DNA of 64,000 nucleotides from Candidatus Poribacteria bacterium (lineage in GTDB: Bacteria; Poribacteria; WGA-4E; PCPOR2b). The translations under genes and the position numbers were made by a program. The stretch covers positions 1 through 64,000 of the forward strand of contig JAJDUM010000053.1 in assembly GCA_022826645.1 (NCBI GenBank), written 5' to 3'. Below are positions 19,176 to 29,221 of the stretch, piece after piece (position 1 is the first letter of the stretch; each line of letters begins with the position of its first letter). Under the pieces are notes generated by a model. That model was not told the origin of the DNA. It did not search any database and worked only from the letters and a program-made list of their open reading frames with translations.

Positions 19176-19552
19176 TGAGTCCTAGCGTTCAATTCGATAT
19201 CGGTGAAATTCTGTGGGTTGACTTCCCGCAGCGGATTCCACCGGGGCATGAGCAACTTGGACGGCGTCCTGTTATTGTCGTCGGAATTCCTCAACTCGTG
19301 CAGCCAGTTCCGTATCGTGTGCTTCTCGTTGTGCCGCTGACTCGTACCCGATTTCAGGGACCCCTATTTCCACTGATTCCGGCCGGTATAGGTGGGCTCC
19401 CTGCTGACAGTACGGTATTGATTTATCAAATTGGCGCAATTGATGCACGGCGAGTTGTTGGACATTTGGGGGATCTGTCGAGCACAGAAATGGTTCCAGT
19501 CTGGGCTGGATTGAAGTTAATGTTTGGATTTCGTGAGGAGGTGGAGTTATGA
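19172..19552 (+). CDS. MazF/PemK-family type II toxin (predicted endoribonuclease)
   Basis: FDIGEILWVDFPQRIPPGHEQLGRRPVIVVG...VVPLTR...STVLIYQIGAIDARRVVGHLGDLS. ATGA overlap (ATG 19172, upstream TGA 19173-19175). Confidence 0.8.
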   Translation: MMSPSVQFDIGEILWVDFPQRIPPGHEQLGRRPVIVVGIPQLVQPVPYRVLLVVPLTRTRFQGPLFPLIPAGIGGLPADSTVLIYQIGAIDARRVVGHLGDLSSTEMVPVWAGLKLMFGFREEVEL

Positions 19553-19609
19553 CGGCAAACGAAATGAAAATAACGATACTATTGAAGTTTCTTTAAGGAG
19601 AACAAAATA

Positions 19610-20434
19610 GTGGTAAGATTAAACAGCACAACGAAGGTTCCCGAATCGGGTGAAGGACCGGGGCAACTCTTAAAGCGTCGATTGCAAAACGGCGATGTCC
19701 TCGTCGGTGGTATGGTTGCCGAGCATCTCCGACCGTCGCTGGTAAAGTTGTATGTGCAGGCGGGATTCGACTTTATGTATATCGAGTACGAGCACGGTTT
19801 CTTCGAGATGACCACATTTGCAGATTCGGTCCTATGCGCCCGCGACAACAACCTTCCCGTCATCGCCAAGACACCGCAGCTGGAACGCGCCGAGGTCGCA
19901 AAGCTGCTGGAGTGCGGCGTTGTTGGAATCCAGCTCCCCCGTACCGAGACCCGAGCAGAGGTCGAAACGCTTTGCAGCTACCTCAAGTTTCCGCCAGCCG
20001 GCACGCGGGCGGTCGCGCCCGGATATGGTAACAGCAGCTACCTTCAGCCAGCAGATTGGAAAACATGGATGGCAGATCAAGACGAACAAACAACGCTGGT
20101 TGTTCATATCGAAACGCGACGCGCTTACGAAAACGCCGAAGAGATCATCAGTACGCCGGGGGTAGACATGGTTTATGTAGGCCCCGGTGATTTCTCTATC
20201 GAGATGGGACACCCCGGCGACTACGACCATCCGGAGGTGGTGGGTCCAATGGGAGAGATTCTCCAGATCTGTCAGAAACATGGTGTCTACTTCGGCACGA
20301 CTGCATCTGACGCAAATGCGGCGCGAGAATGGGTGGGGCGGGGGGCACAGTTCTTTGAGACAGCAGATGAATTGGCTTTCATCCATGAGGCGGCTTCCAA
20401 CTTGGTGAATGAGTATCGGCAATTTACGCCGTAA
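19610..20434 (+). CDS. HpcH/HpaI aldolase/citrate lyase family protein (GTG start)
   Basis: AAGGAG RBS then GTG. FMYIEYEHGFFEMTTFADSVLCARDNNLPVIAKTPQ, GVVGIQLPRTETRAEVE, GVDMVYVGPGDFSIEMG. Confidence 0.82.
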   Translation: MVRLNSTTKVPESGEGPGQLLKRRLQNGDVLVGGMVAEHLRPSLVKLYVQAGFDFMYIEYEHGFFEMTTFADSVLCARDNNLPVIAKTPQLERAEVAKLLECGVVGIQLPRTETRAEVETLCSYLKFPPAGTRAVAPGYGNSSYLQPADWKTWMADQDEQTTLVVHIETRRAYENAEEIISTPGVDMVYVGPGDFSIEMGHPGDYDHPEVVGPMGEILQICQKHGVYFGTTASDANAAREWVGRGAQFFETADELAFIHEAASNLVNEYRQFTP

Positions 20435-20469
20435 TCCTAATGCACCCTCAATCCCATTTTCAAGCAACG

Positions 20470-20686
20470 ATGGTGAATTCTAAAAATATAGTAAATCCTA
20501 AAAACAGATAGACGCTTTCGCTCCTCGTGTCCTGTCCCGTGCCGTACATCCCGATTACATCGGGACCTGCTCCCGATGTAATCGGGGACTCGTCGAGATG
20601 CGGTGCGGTTAGAAACCGCACCTACCGGGACTGGGGGCAATGCGGTTCAATTTGGAGTGTCTAAATAATTTCAAAATCTACTATAT
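20470..20686. repeat. MITE-like element family A, copy 4
   Basis: ATGGTGAATTCTAAAAATATAGTAAATCCTAAAAACAGATAGACGCTTTCGCTCC... ...TTTGGAGTGTCTAAATAATTTCAAAATCTACTATAT; same core as copy 3. Confidence 0.55.
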
Positions 20687-20723
20687 ATCTGACAGATTAT
20701 CCATTATGGAAGGACATCAACCG

Positions 20724-21956
20724 ATGAACATCCACCCGGAACATACATGGGGACACACCCTCCCGTTCGGGGAAGAGTATTACCAAAACGCGGTCAAGCT
20801 GCTACGGGAAATTCGCGATGATGCAGCGATTATGGCTGAAGTAGCGACAAAGGCAGCCGATGCCATCCGGGCAGGGAACACGGTCTATGCTAACATAACG
20901 ACGGGGCACATGCCGAGCTATGAATTGTTGAACGACCGCGAGGGCAATCCTGCACAGTTCGAGTTTACTGGAGCGGATACGTGCACGCCGGAGCAATTTG
21001 CGGCGATGCGATCGGGCGATGTACTGCTGACCAACCACGTCAGCGAAGCGGTGCGCGATGCTCGTGACGCCGGCGTATATGTGGTTGTGTTCACCACCTG
21101 CTACGTCAATAACCGGGATACACCTCCGGGCAAGGTTCTGCCGAACCCGAATGATTGGGTGCCGGAGGATGTAGCATCGCGTGTAATCGATTCGCACATT
21201 CCGTGGCATCAGGGATTGGTGCACGCGCCGGAAATTCCAGAGATGGAAATTTGCCCGGGATCGGCGAACGGATCATGTGCGATCCACTGGATGATTACTG
21301 CTGAAGTCGCGCATTCATTGGCAACAGATCAGCCACCGACGGGGACCATCGGTCGTCAATATGTGGACATTCTTCTAGATCGACTTGCCGATGTCCATGC
21401 TCAAGACTTGGATCACATCAACGAAATTGCCGTGGTAATCGCGAAACGGATCATCGGCGGTGGGCATTACTACGTGCGGAGCCGTAACGAGGGGATCCAG
21501 AGCGAGGCGAGTGGGGTGGCACAAGGGTTGATGATGTGTAATGCGTTTGAACCGCGCCCTGCGAGCGAGGGCGGTGATAAGGATGTCTTTCTGATTGCCG
21601 CAGTCAGTGCAAACGACCCGCAAGATCTTGCTTGGGCAGACGAAGCGCAAGCCAACGGTAACTACCTCGTGGGTATCGGTCCCTCCAATAACGATGGGCT
21701 GCGTGATCGCTGCGATGTCTACTTCGACAACCGTTGTGATGAGGCAGCGGGTGTTATCCCTATCCCCGGTCAGCCTGACAAAGTATGCCCTGCCACCGGT
21801 ATTCTCAACAATATCATCATGTACGTGCTCACAGCGCAGTTTGTGGATGAGATGTGTCGTCGTGGCGCTGTTCCCTACTTCCTGATGGGAGCATACCGTG
21901 ACGGCAGCGCTTATAACAGTGTGATGCGTGAGTTCTGCTTGGAACGCGGATATTAG
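20724..21956 (+). CDS. Conserved hypothetical, possible SIS-type sugar-phosphate-binding protein
   Basis: DAIRAGNTVYANITTGHMPSYELL...SGDVLLTNHVSEAVRDARDAGVYVVVFTT suggests a SIS-like alpha/beta fold. Start could be 20706 or 20724. Confidence 0.55.
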   Translation: MNIHPEHTWGHTLPFGEEYYQNAVKLLREIRDDAAIMAEVATKAADAIRAGNTVYANITTGHMPSYELLNDREGNPAQFEFTGADTCTPEQFAAMRSGDVLLTNHVSEAVRDARDAGVYVVVFTTCYVNNRDTPPGKVLPNPNDWVPEDVASRVIDSHIPWHQGLVHAPEIPEMEICPGSANGSCAIHWMITAEVAHSLATDQPPTGTIGRQYVDILLDRLADVHAQDLDHINEIAVVIAKRIIGGGHYYVRSRNEGIQSEASGVAQGLMMCNAFEPRPASEGGDKDVFLIAAVSANDPQDLAWADEAQANGNYLVGIGPSNNDGLRDRCDVYFDNRCDEAAGVIPIPGQPDKVCPATGILNNIIMYVLTAQFVDEMCRRGAVPYFLMGAYRDGSAYNSVMREFCLERGY

Positions 21957-22010
21957 TGAAACAGGTCTAAAACGACAGCACATGCTGCACACCAAAGGAG
22001 ATTGACCGAG

Positions 22011-23438
22011 ATGTCTTATGGACTAACTGAAGTGGAGGAGGTCAACGCAAAAGCGTTTGATAAACTTATCGCGGGAGAGATATTCACTTCAACTGAGGTT
22101 CAGACGAATCTCGAAATCCTTTGTGATGATTTGGGTAGCCGATTTGCAGGGACACCGGCGGAAGCGGAAGCCGCTCAGTTTCTGCAAGCGACGTTACAGC
22201 GATACCAACTCACGGATGTCCGCAGTGAACCGTTCGAGTACAACGGTTGGACGCGTGGAACGGCTAAATTGACTGTCACCTCCCCTTGGCAACGGGATCT
22301 ACCGTGTCTGTCCATGCCGATGTCACCGTCAGGAAAGTGCACCGGAAAAATAATCGACCTCGGACTGGGTTCGCCTGAAACCTTTGAAACTTCGCAGACG
22401 GAACTAAAAGGTAACATTGCACTCGTCAACATCGCAAACCCAGCTTCGGCGGGCCGTTGGGTACCTCGGACGGAAAAGTACAATAGATCCACCCTCGCGG
22501 GTGCCCAAGCGTTTATCTTTGTGGGAAATCAGGATGGCTACGGACCGATTACCGGCACGTTAGGTTTCAATCGGTGGGGACTGATACCCGGAATTATGAT
22601 CTCCAAAGAAACAGGAACACTCCTCCAACGAGCAATTCGGAGAAGTGGTTCTGTGGAGGTTGAAATCGAAACTACCGATACCCTTGCCAAGAAAACCTCG
22701 TGGAACATTATCGGAGACGTAAAGGGCAGCGCGGCAGCCGATGATATGGTCCTCATCGGTGTTCACTACGATGGCCACGATATTTCTCAAGGTGCGGAAG
22801 ATCCAGCTTCGGGATTGGTTGCGGGATTAGAGGTTGCACGGGTTCTTGGCATTCACGCTGACAAGTTGAAACGGGACGTGCGTTTTGTACTATTCGGCGT
22901 TGAGGAACTGGGGCTTATCGGCGCACATGCGTATGTCAACACCCATCCAGAGGATATTGCAAAGACGCGGTTCATGTTCAATTTGGACTCAGCCGGCGGT
23001 GGCGGTGGGAAAGGGTTGATGGTTTATGGACAAGACTCGAGGGCTTATTTCCGCGGGATGGGGCGGCAGATGGATGAGAACCTCATGGTAGACTTCGATG
23101 CGTCTCCGCTGCGCGAACCTGACCATCTCTCCTCCGATCACTACCCTTTCATGGCAAAGGGTGTTGCGTGCGGGTTCATCAGGGATCCATACAGCTACAC
23201 GTGGCCCGGATTCTACCATACCGCACACGATACAGTGGATAAAGTTGATCTTCTCAAGGTAAAGGAAGCTGCATTTCTATGCACTCGGTTGGCTTGGAGA
23301 GTCGCAAACGACGATGATTGGCATTTCAAACGGATGAGCGAGCAAGAACTGACGGATCAGAAGCAAACACAAGATGTACGCGAGGTTCAACGGATTGAAA
23401 AAGCAGTTGAGATGCTCCGACGACAAACCCAACAATAA
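22011..23438 (+). CDS. M28 family zinc metallopeptidase
   Basis: DMVLIGVHYDGHDISQGAEDPASGLVAGLEVARVL, VRFVLFGVEELGLIGAHAYV, MFNLDSAGGGG, SDHYPFMAKGVACGFI, HTAHDTVDKVD. Confidence 0.88.
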   Translation: MSYGLTEVEEVNAKAFDKLIAGEIFTSTEVQTNLEILCDDLGSRFAGTPAEAEAAQFLQATLQRYQLTDVRSEPFEYNGWTRGTAKLTVTSPWQRDLPCLSMPMSPSGKCTGKIIDLGLGSPETFETSQTELKGNIALVNIANPASAGRWVPRTEKYNRSTLAGAQAFIFVGNQDGYGPITGTLGFNRWGLIPGIMISKETGTLLQRAIRRSGSVEVEIETTDTLAKKTSWNIIGDVKGSAAADDMVLIGVHYDGHDISQGAEDPASGLVAGLEVARVLGIHADKLKRDVRFVLFGVEELGLIGAHAYVNTHPEDIAKTRFMFNLDSAGGGGGKGLMVYGQDSRAYFRGMGRQMDENLMVDFDASPLREPDHLSSDHYPFMAKGVACGFIRDPYSYTWPGFYHTAHDTVDKVDLLKVKEAAFLCTRLAWRVANDDDWHFKRMSEQELTDQKQTQDVREVQRIEKAVEMLRRQTQQ

Positions 23439-23694
23439 ACGATTAAGGCTCATGTAAAAGGCAAGTGCAAAGCGTAACTATAAGCCGTAAAAGTCTCCGC
23501 CAATCCACGCGAATCACCATGAATTTATTAATGCTGAACAAATACTGACAGTAATCGAGTCGAGTCGGTTGGGTCATATTCATCTCCATACCGCTCATTC
23601 TACTGTTTTTCACGCCTCATGTCTATTGATTTTGCGTAAGTCCTAAAGGGTTCTTATTTTTTTATGACAATCTGAATTCAGAAGGATTTCCATT

Positions 23695-24708
23695 GTGAAA
23701 GTTGAACCCACTTCCCTGCTTTTTGTGATACTTATCGCTATATTGTATGGGCTGTTCGGGGCACAAGATTCCACCGCTGTTCCAAAAGGTACAATTGCAT
23801 TTCTATCCAATCGAAATAGTGCACCGCCAAGGAAAGGCCGGCACACAACGATTTATCGGATTAACACCAATGGGAGTAATGAACGTATCTGGCTGGAGGA
23901 TCCGAAGGTTGCGTTCGGCAAGATGGCTTTATCCCCTGATAGCAAACAGATTGCTCTCGACATCATGACCGATTTTTCGCGCCATGTTTATGTGATAGAC
24001 ATCACTACAGATCAACGCCAAAACTTAACCGAACCTTTTGGAGAGCATCAGTTGTTTGCCACGCCTACTTGGTCTGGCGATGGAAAGTGGCTCGCCTCTG
24101 TATGCTTTCAACCGGGTGAACACAATGATGTCTGCATCATGGACCTCGCGGGGAAGGTGTTAAGGAATTTGACGCGGAGAGCAGACGATTCTGATGGCTC
24201 ACCGTCCTGGTCACCGGATTCCTCAAAAATCGCGTATTACTCGCGTCGGGGCGCAGGACGTGCGGACTGGAATACGGAAATCTACGTGATGGATATCAAT
24301 GGTAGAAATCAGACCAATTTGACAAATCATCCTGCATGGGACTATTATCCTAGATGGTCTCCTAATGGCCAGCAAATTCTGTTCTACTCTAATCGAGAAG
24401 GAAATCAGGACGACATCTACGTGATGAACACCGATGGAACCGATGTAGCCAATCTGACCCGTCACCCATTGGAAGACCGTATGCCTGCCTGGTCTCCCGA
24501 TGGAAGCTGGATTGCGTTTATGTCGACCCGAGATGGAAACTGGAATATTTATATCATGGAGGCTAACGGCGAAAATCAGACGCGGGTCACCCACCATCCA
24601 AGCGTTGACTCTTCCCCAATCTGGGTCGATTTTGATACGACCTTTTCAGTGACAGCCCAAGGTAAGCTGTCAATCATTTGGGGAGATCTAAAAGCGGAGA
24701 CAAGATGA
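23695..24708 (+). CDS. TolB-like PD40 beta-propeller protein (GTG start)
   Basis: Repeated motifs EIYVMDINGRNQTNLTNHPAWDYYPRWSPNGQQILFYSNREGNQDDIYVMNTDGTDVANLTRHP. Confidence 0.85.
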   Translation: MKVEPTSLLFVILIAILYGLFGAQDSTAVPKGTIAFLSNRNSAPPRKGRHTTIYRINTNGSNERIWLEDPKVAFGKMALSPDSKQIALDIMTDFSRHVYVIDITTDQRQNLTEPFGEHQLFATPTWSGDGKWLASVCFQPGEHNDVCIMDLAGKVLRNLTRRADDSDGSPSWSPDSSKIAYYSRRGAGRADWNTEIYVMDINGRNQTNLTNHPAWDYYPRWSPNGQQILFYSNREGNQDDIYVMNTDGTDVANLTRHPLEDRMPAWSPDGSWIAFMSTRDGNWNIYIMEANGENQTRVTHHPSVDSSPIWVDFDTTFSVTAQGKLSIIWGDLKAETR

Positions 24709-24864
24709 AGCACCGATTAGAAAAAAGTGGTGAGAGTCCTAAATGAATTGGTGTAGATTCGCGTGGATTCGTGGATAAGAAGGAGAAGGAAATCCGTTAA
24801 TCGGTTTCTGTCGCACAACTGGTTAACATGAGCTACGACTAACAGTGTAAAGAAGGCATGTTCT

Positions 24865-25758
24865 ATGTTTGACAATTTCACCAAAACCCAAATCAAAGCC
24901 AATGGTGTTTCTATCAACCTCGTGTACGGTGGGAATGGTCCACCCCTGTTGTTGCTGCACGGCTATCCCCAAACCCATGTCGAGTGGCACAAGATTGCAC
25001 CCAAACTCGCCGAGCATTACACCGTCGTAGCCCCGGACCTGCGCGGCTACGGTGACAGTGAAAAGCCGCCCGCATCAAAAGGTGATTTAAGTGTCTATTG
25101 CAAACGCACGACCGCACAGGACCAGGTAGAGGTAATGACAGAACTCGGCTTTGAATCGTTCCATGTTGTTGGACACGATCGCGGCGCCCGCGTTGGGCAT
25201 CGGATGGCACTTGATCATTCAGAACGGGTGAGAACCTTCACTTCGCTTGACGTTGTGCCCTCGCAGGCGGCTTTCGATCATATGGACAGCCAGCTCTCCT
25301 TCGCCTGGTTCCATTGGCATCTGATGCGTCAACCGTCGCCTCTACCGGAAACCTTAATCGGTAACAGCGCCAAGGTCTACCTGGACTTCCTCCTTGAGCA
25401 GTGGACTGCAATTGATGGTTCAATTACAGATGAGGCATACGCAGAATATCTCCGTTGTTTCAATAACCCTGAAACCATCCGCGCTACTTGCCTAGACTAC
25501 CGGGGTATAGAACTTGACCTGATCCACGACGAAGCTGACCGTGGCAACAAACTCACCTGCCCGGTGCTGTTGCTCTGGGGTAGCAACATGGCGAAGCGTC
25601 CGGGTTGGCAGACCGGTGCAAGCCTTGACATGCTCACTGTATGGCGGGAACGCGCCGTTGATGTGCGTGGAAAACCGCTTGACTGCGGCCATTTTTTGCC
25701 CGAAGAACTACCGGAGGAAACAACGGCTGAACTCTTGGCGTTCCTTTCCACCCATTAG
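24865..25758 (+). CDS. Alpha/beta hydrolase, fluoroacetate/haloacetate dehalogenase-like
   Basis: [103 protein letters not shown]. Confidence 0.82.
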   Translation: MFDNFTKTQIKANGVSINLVYGGNGPPLLLLHGYPQTHVEWHKIAPKLAEHYTVVAPDLRGYGDSEKPPASKGDLSVYCKRTTAQDQVEVMTELGFESFHVVGHDRGARVGHRMALDHSERVRTFTSLDVVPSQAAFDHMDSQLSFAWFHWHLMRQPSPLPETLIGNSAKVYLDFLLEQWTAIDGSITDEAYAEYLRCFNNPETIRATCLDYRGIELDLIHDEADRGNKLTCPVLLLWGSNMAKRPGWQTGASLDMLTVWRERAVDVRGKPLDCGHFLPEELPEETTAELLAFLSTH

Positions 25759-25777
25759 AACCCAGTCCCAATCCCAA

Positions 25778-26521
25778 TTGACCAAAGAATCTCCCAATCC
25801 CACATCTTCCGTAAACTCACCTGCCTCGCTGGTCCGATTAGATCGCTTGAGCAAAGCCTACAACGAAGCAGGGCAAAGCCGCGTTGTACTGAACCAAGTG
25901 AACCAAGAATTTTATGCGGGCGAGTTCGTCTGTCTGTTGGGTAAGTCGGGTAGTGGCAAAAGTACCCTGCTTAACCTGATCTCCGGCATTGATGCGCCAA
26001 GCAGCGGTCATGTGTTCATTCGGGAAGGCGACAGAGAAATTGATCTGACTCGTCTGAACGAACATCAGCGCACCCTCTTCCGTCGTCGCCATATCGGGAT
26101 TATCTTCCAATTTTTCAATCTCATCCCAACTTTGACAGTTCTGGAAAATGTGATTCTGCCGCTTGAGCTCACACGTACTTCTGAGTCTCAAAGTGATCGC
26201 CGAATTCATGCGGAGACACTGCTCGAACAGGTTGGTCTTGATGATAGATTCAACACCTATCCAGATAAGCTGAGTGGCGGTGAACAGCAGCGGGTGGCTA
26301 TCGCGCGCGCGCTCGTTCATGATCCTCTGATGCTGCTCGCTGATGAACCGACAGGTAATCTGGATACGGAGATTGGTGAGACTGTCCTGTCGCTCCTGTT
26401 GAAGTTGACGCACGGAGCGGGAAAAATGCTATTGATGGCGACTCACGCGCTGGAGATTGCCAATCATGCCGATCGGGTGCTCCACATCACCGATGGGGTA
26501 CTGGTCAACGAAACCGTGTAA
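25778..26521 (+). CDS. ABC transporter ATP-binding protein (LolD/MacB-type), possible TTG start
   Basis: Walker [17 protein letters not shown], signature [15 protein letters not shown], Walker [12 protein letters not shown]. The listed ORF start at 25541 overlaps the upstream hydrolase gene; an in-frame TTG at 25778 is a more plausible start. Confidence 0.85.
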   Translation: MTKESPNPTSSVNSPASLVRLDRLSKAYNEAGQSRVVLNQVNQEFYAGEFVCLLGKSGSGKSTLLNLISGIDAPSSGHVFIREGDREIDLTRLNEHQRTLFRRRHIGIIFQFFNLIPTLTVLENVILPLELTRTSESQSDRRIHAETLLEQVGLDDRFNTYPDKLSGGEQQRVAIARALVHDPLMLLADEPTGNLDTEIGETVLSLLLKLTHGAGKMLLMATHALEIANHADRVLHITDGVLVNETV

Positions 26522-26647
26522 TAACCTTTGGTGTGTAGGGAACAATGATCGTTATTCCGTACTGAGGATGTCGTTTCCACATCGTTCAAAAGTTCATTAG
26601 TACATGAGTTCACTAGTTCATTTAACGGACCGATTTCACGTTTCACT

Positions 26648-29206
26648 ATGCAATTATCAATTACTCTTGCTTGGCGTCATGCTTGGCGTCGTCCCACTCA
26701 AAGCATTTTCTTCATTATTGGCGTGGGATTGGGTGTCGCAATGATTGTCGCAATCGATCTCGCCACCGGTGCCGCTAACCGTGCTTTCTCGCTCAGCACC
26801 GAGGCCGTGGCAGGCAGAACCACTCACCAGATTGTTGGCGGCCCCACTGGGCTGGATGAGGGTGTTTATGTTGCGTTGCGGCAACGGTTAGGGTATCGAC
26901 TCAGTGCGCCGATTGTGGAGGGCTATGTCGTTCCCGAAGAATTAGATATGCAGCCCATGCGTCTGCTGGGTGTGGATAGTTTTGCGGAATCTCCGTTTCG
27001 GAATTATCTGAATGACAGCAACACCGGCTTTGGAGACAACAATGGATTCGCCGCGTTTATGGTTCAACCGGATACCGTTTTGCTCAGTGACGTACTTGCC
27101 GACCAATACGACCTCAATGCGGGCGATGCGATCCACATACAGGTGGGGAGCCGACGTCAAACGCTGCAGATTGTGTCTGTGCTGCGGTCTGACGAGAAAA
27201 ACGAGCAGCGCGGACTTGATGGGCTGCTAATCACGGACATCGGGACCGCCCAAGAGATATTGGGCAAAGTGGGAACGCTCGACCGAATTGATCTGATTAT
27301 TCCGGAAAGCGTACAGGGCAAAGCAGCGCTTGAACGCATTATCAGCATTCTGCCTCCCGGCACCCGGGTTGAGACAGTGACGGATTCGACTGTGGAGGAG
27401 ATGACGGCTGCGTTTCGATTGAACCTGACGGCTCTCAGCACACTCGCGCTGTTGGTCGGGATGTTCCTGATCTATAACACCGTTGTCTTTGGCGTGGTAC
27501 AGCGGCGGTCGGTGCTCGGCAGCCTACGTGCGTTGGGGATGACACGGGGCGAGATTTTCTCAATAATTCTCATCGAGGCGGGATTGCTTGGGACGATCGG
27601 CACAGCCCTCGGACTTGGGTTGGGATACCTGTTAGGCCGTGGTGCGGTAGGAATGGTTACGACCAGTATCAATGATCTCTTTTTTGTTGTGACTGTGCGC
27701 CATATCGACTTCCCGTCCCTGACAATGCTCAAAGGAGGTATCAGTGGCATCGCCGCAGCGTTGGCCGCCGCCGCACTCCCGGCTTATGAAGCGACCAATG
27801 TGCACGCCGCCTCTGCACTCCAACGCAGCAATATTGAAGAACGCACACGGGCGGCGCTAAACTGGGTGAGTGTGGTTGGGGGAGTGATTGTACTGTTGGG
27901 GGTTGGCATGCTGATACCCGAATGGCACCTGGGCATCACGTTTGTTGGTATCTTCGCCATTATTATCGGGATTAGCTTGCTTACGCCCACGCTGACTTTA
28001 GGGCTGATGCACATACTTTCAAGATTGATTAGGCTTTTAGGTGACCTCCTTAGTCCCTTAATTCGGCTTGCAATTCGCGACATTACGCGCTCGTTGAGTC
28101 GTACCTCCATCGCTATTGCGGCGTTGATGGTTGCGGTCAGTGTGATTGTTGGTGTTGGTCTGATGGTCAGCAGTTTCCGTCTGACCGTTGAGCAGTGGTT
28201 GACGGACCTCTTGCAGGCGGATGTCTTCATTTCGTCACCGGGTCTCATCTCGGATCAAACAACCTACCCGCTCGCGCCCGGTGTGATGGAGAAGTTGGGG
28301 ACGTTTCCCGGTGTTGATCGGGTCGCAACGAGCCGCATAGTCGACGTCAGTAGCGGCGACCTGGGGATTGTCCAGTTGGTTGCAGTCAGCATGGACATCG
28401 CCGGTGAAAAACGTCACTATAAGGCATCAGTAGGGGACCTCGCTACAACCTGGGGGGCATTGGAGGCAGGAGGGCTTATCATCAATGAACCGTTGTCAAA
28501 TCGATTCAAACTTGGCGTTGGCGACAAGGTCACACTTTTTACAGACCGAGGTGAGCAGCGGTTTCCGGTTGTGGCTATCGCCTATGATTTCGACGTACAG
28601 CCGGGCGCACTTATCGCTGATGCGGTCTACCGTACATTTTGGGACGATGCTGATCTGTCAGGTGTCGCACTTTTTCTGAAGCCCGGTGTTGATGTGGATG
28701 GCAAGATCAACGAACTGCGAGCCGCGTTTGCCGGTGAAGCTGAGTTGATAATCCGCTCCAGCCGCGCTTTGCGGGAACACTCGCTCGCTATTTTCGATCG
28801 CAGTTTTAGCGTAACCGTTGCGCTGCAAATGCTCGCCATGCTGGTAGCTTTCGTTGGTATACTGAGCGCGCTGATGAGTCTGCAACTGGAGCGACGTCGC
28901 GAGATCGGGACATTGCGGGCTATTGGCATGACACGGAGACAGTTGTGGAAGCTGACACTGGTGGAAACAGGGTTAATGGGCACGACTGCGGGGATCATCG
29001 CCATGCCAACCGGCTTTGTCCTCGCACTCATTCTCATCTATATCATCAATCTTCGCTCATTCGGCTGGACATTGCAGATGCACCTACAACCGATCTATTT
29101 CCTACAAGCCCTCGTCGTTGCGCTGGTTGCGGCGCTGTTAGCGGGGATTTATCCTGCATGGCGCGTCGGAGGGATGCAGCCGGCAGACGCGTTGCGGGAG
29201 GAGTAG
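26648..29206 (+). CDS. ABC transporter permease, FtsX-like (MacB/LolC-type, two FtsX domains)
   Basis: 852 aa. Two FtsX modules (VVQRRSVLGSLRALGMTRGEIFSIILIEAGLLGTIGTALGLGLGYLLG and QLERRREIGTLRAIGMTRRQLWKLTLVETGLMG). C-terminus ALLAGIYPAWRVGGMQPADALREE. Confidence 0.9.
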   Translation: MQLSITLAWRHAWRRPTQSIFFIIGVGLGVAMIVAIDLATGAANRAFSLSTEAVAGRTTHQIVGGPTGLDEGVYVALRQRLGYRLSAPIVEGYVVPEELDMQPMRLLGVDSFAESPFRNYLNDSNTGFGDNNGFAAFMVQPDTVLLSDVLADQYDLNAGDAIHIQVGSRRQTLQIVSVLRSDEKNEQRGLDGLLITDIGTAQEILGKVGTLDRIDLIIPESVQGKAALERIISILPPGTRVETVTDSTVEEMTAAFRLNLTALSTLALLVGMFLIYNTVVFGVVQRRSVLGSLRALGMTRGEIFSIILIEAGLLGTIGTALGLGLGYLLGRGAVGMVTTSINDLFFVVTVRHIDFPSLTMLKGGISGIAAALAAAALPAYEATNVHAASALQRSNIEERTRAALNWVSVVGGVIVLLGVGMLIPEWHLGITFVGIFAIIIGISLLTPTLTLGLMHILSRLIRLLGDLLSPLIRLAIRDITRSLSRTSIAIAALMVAVSVIVGVGLMVSSFRLTVEQWLTDLLQADVFISSPGLISDQTTYPLAPGVMEKLGTFPGVDRVATSRIVDVSSGDLGIVQLVAVSMDIAGEKRHYKASVGDLATTWGALEAGGLIINEPLSNRFKLGVGDKVTLFTDRGEQRFPVVAIAYDFDVQPGALIADAVYRTFWDDADLSGVALFLKPGVDVDGKINELRAAFAGEAELIIRSSRALREHSLAIFDRSFSVTVALQMLAMLVAFVGILSALMSLQLERRREIGTLRAIGMTRRQLWKLTLVETGLMGTTAGIIAMPTGFVLALILIYIINLRSFGWTLQMHLQPIYFLQALVVALVAALLAGIYPAWRVGGMQPADALREE

Positions 29207-29221
29207 TATATCAATCTATCT

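Noticed and set aside
25541-25777. N-terminal 79 codons of the ABC ATPase ORF in the provided track
   Set aside because: This part overlaps the 3' end of the conserved hydrolase in another frame and has no ABC homology; start moved to a TTG at 25778.
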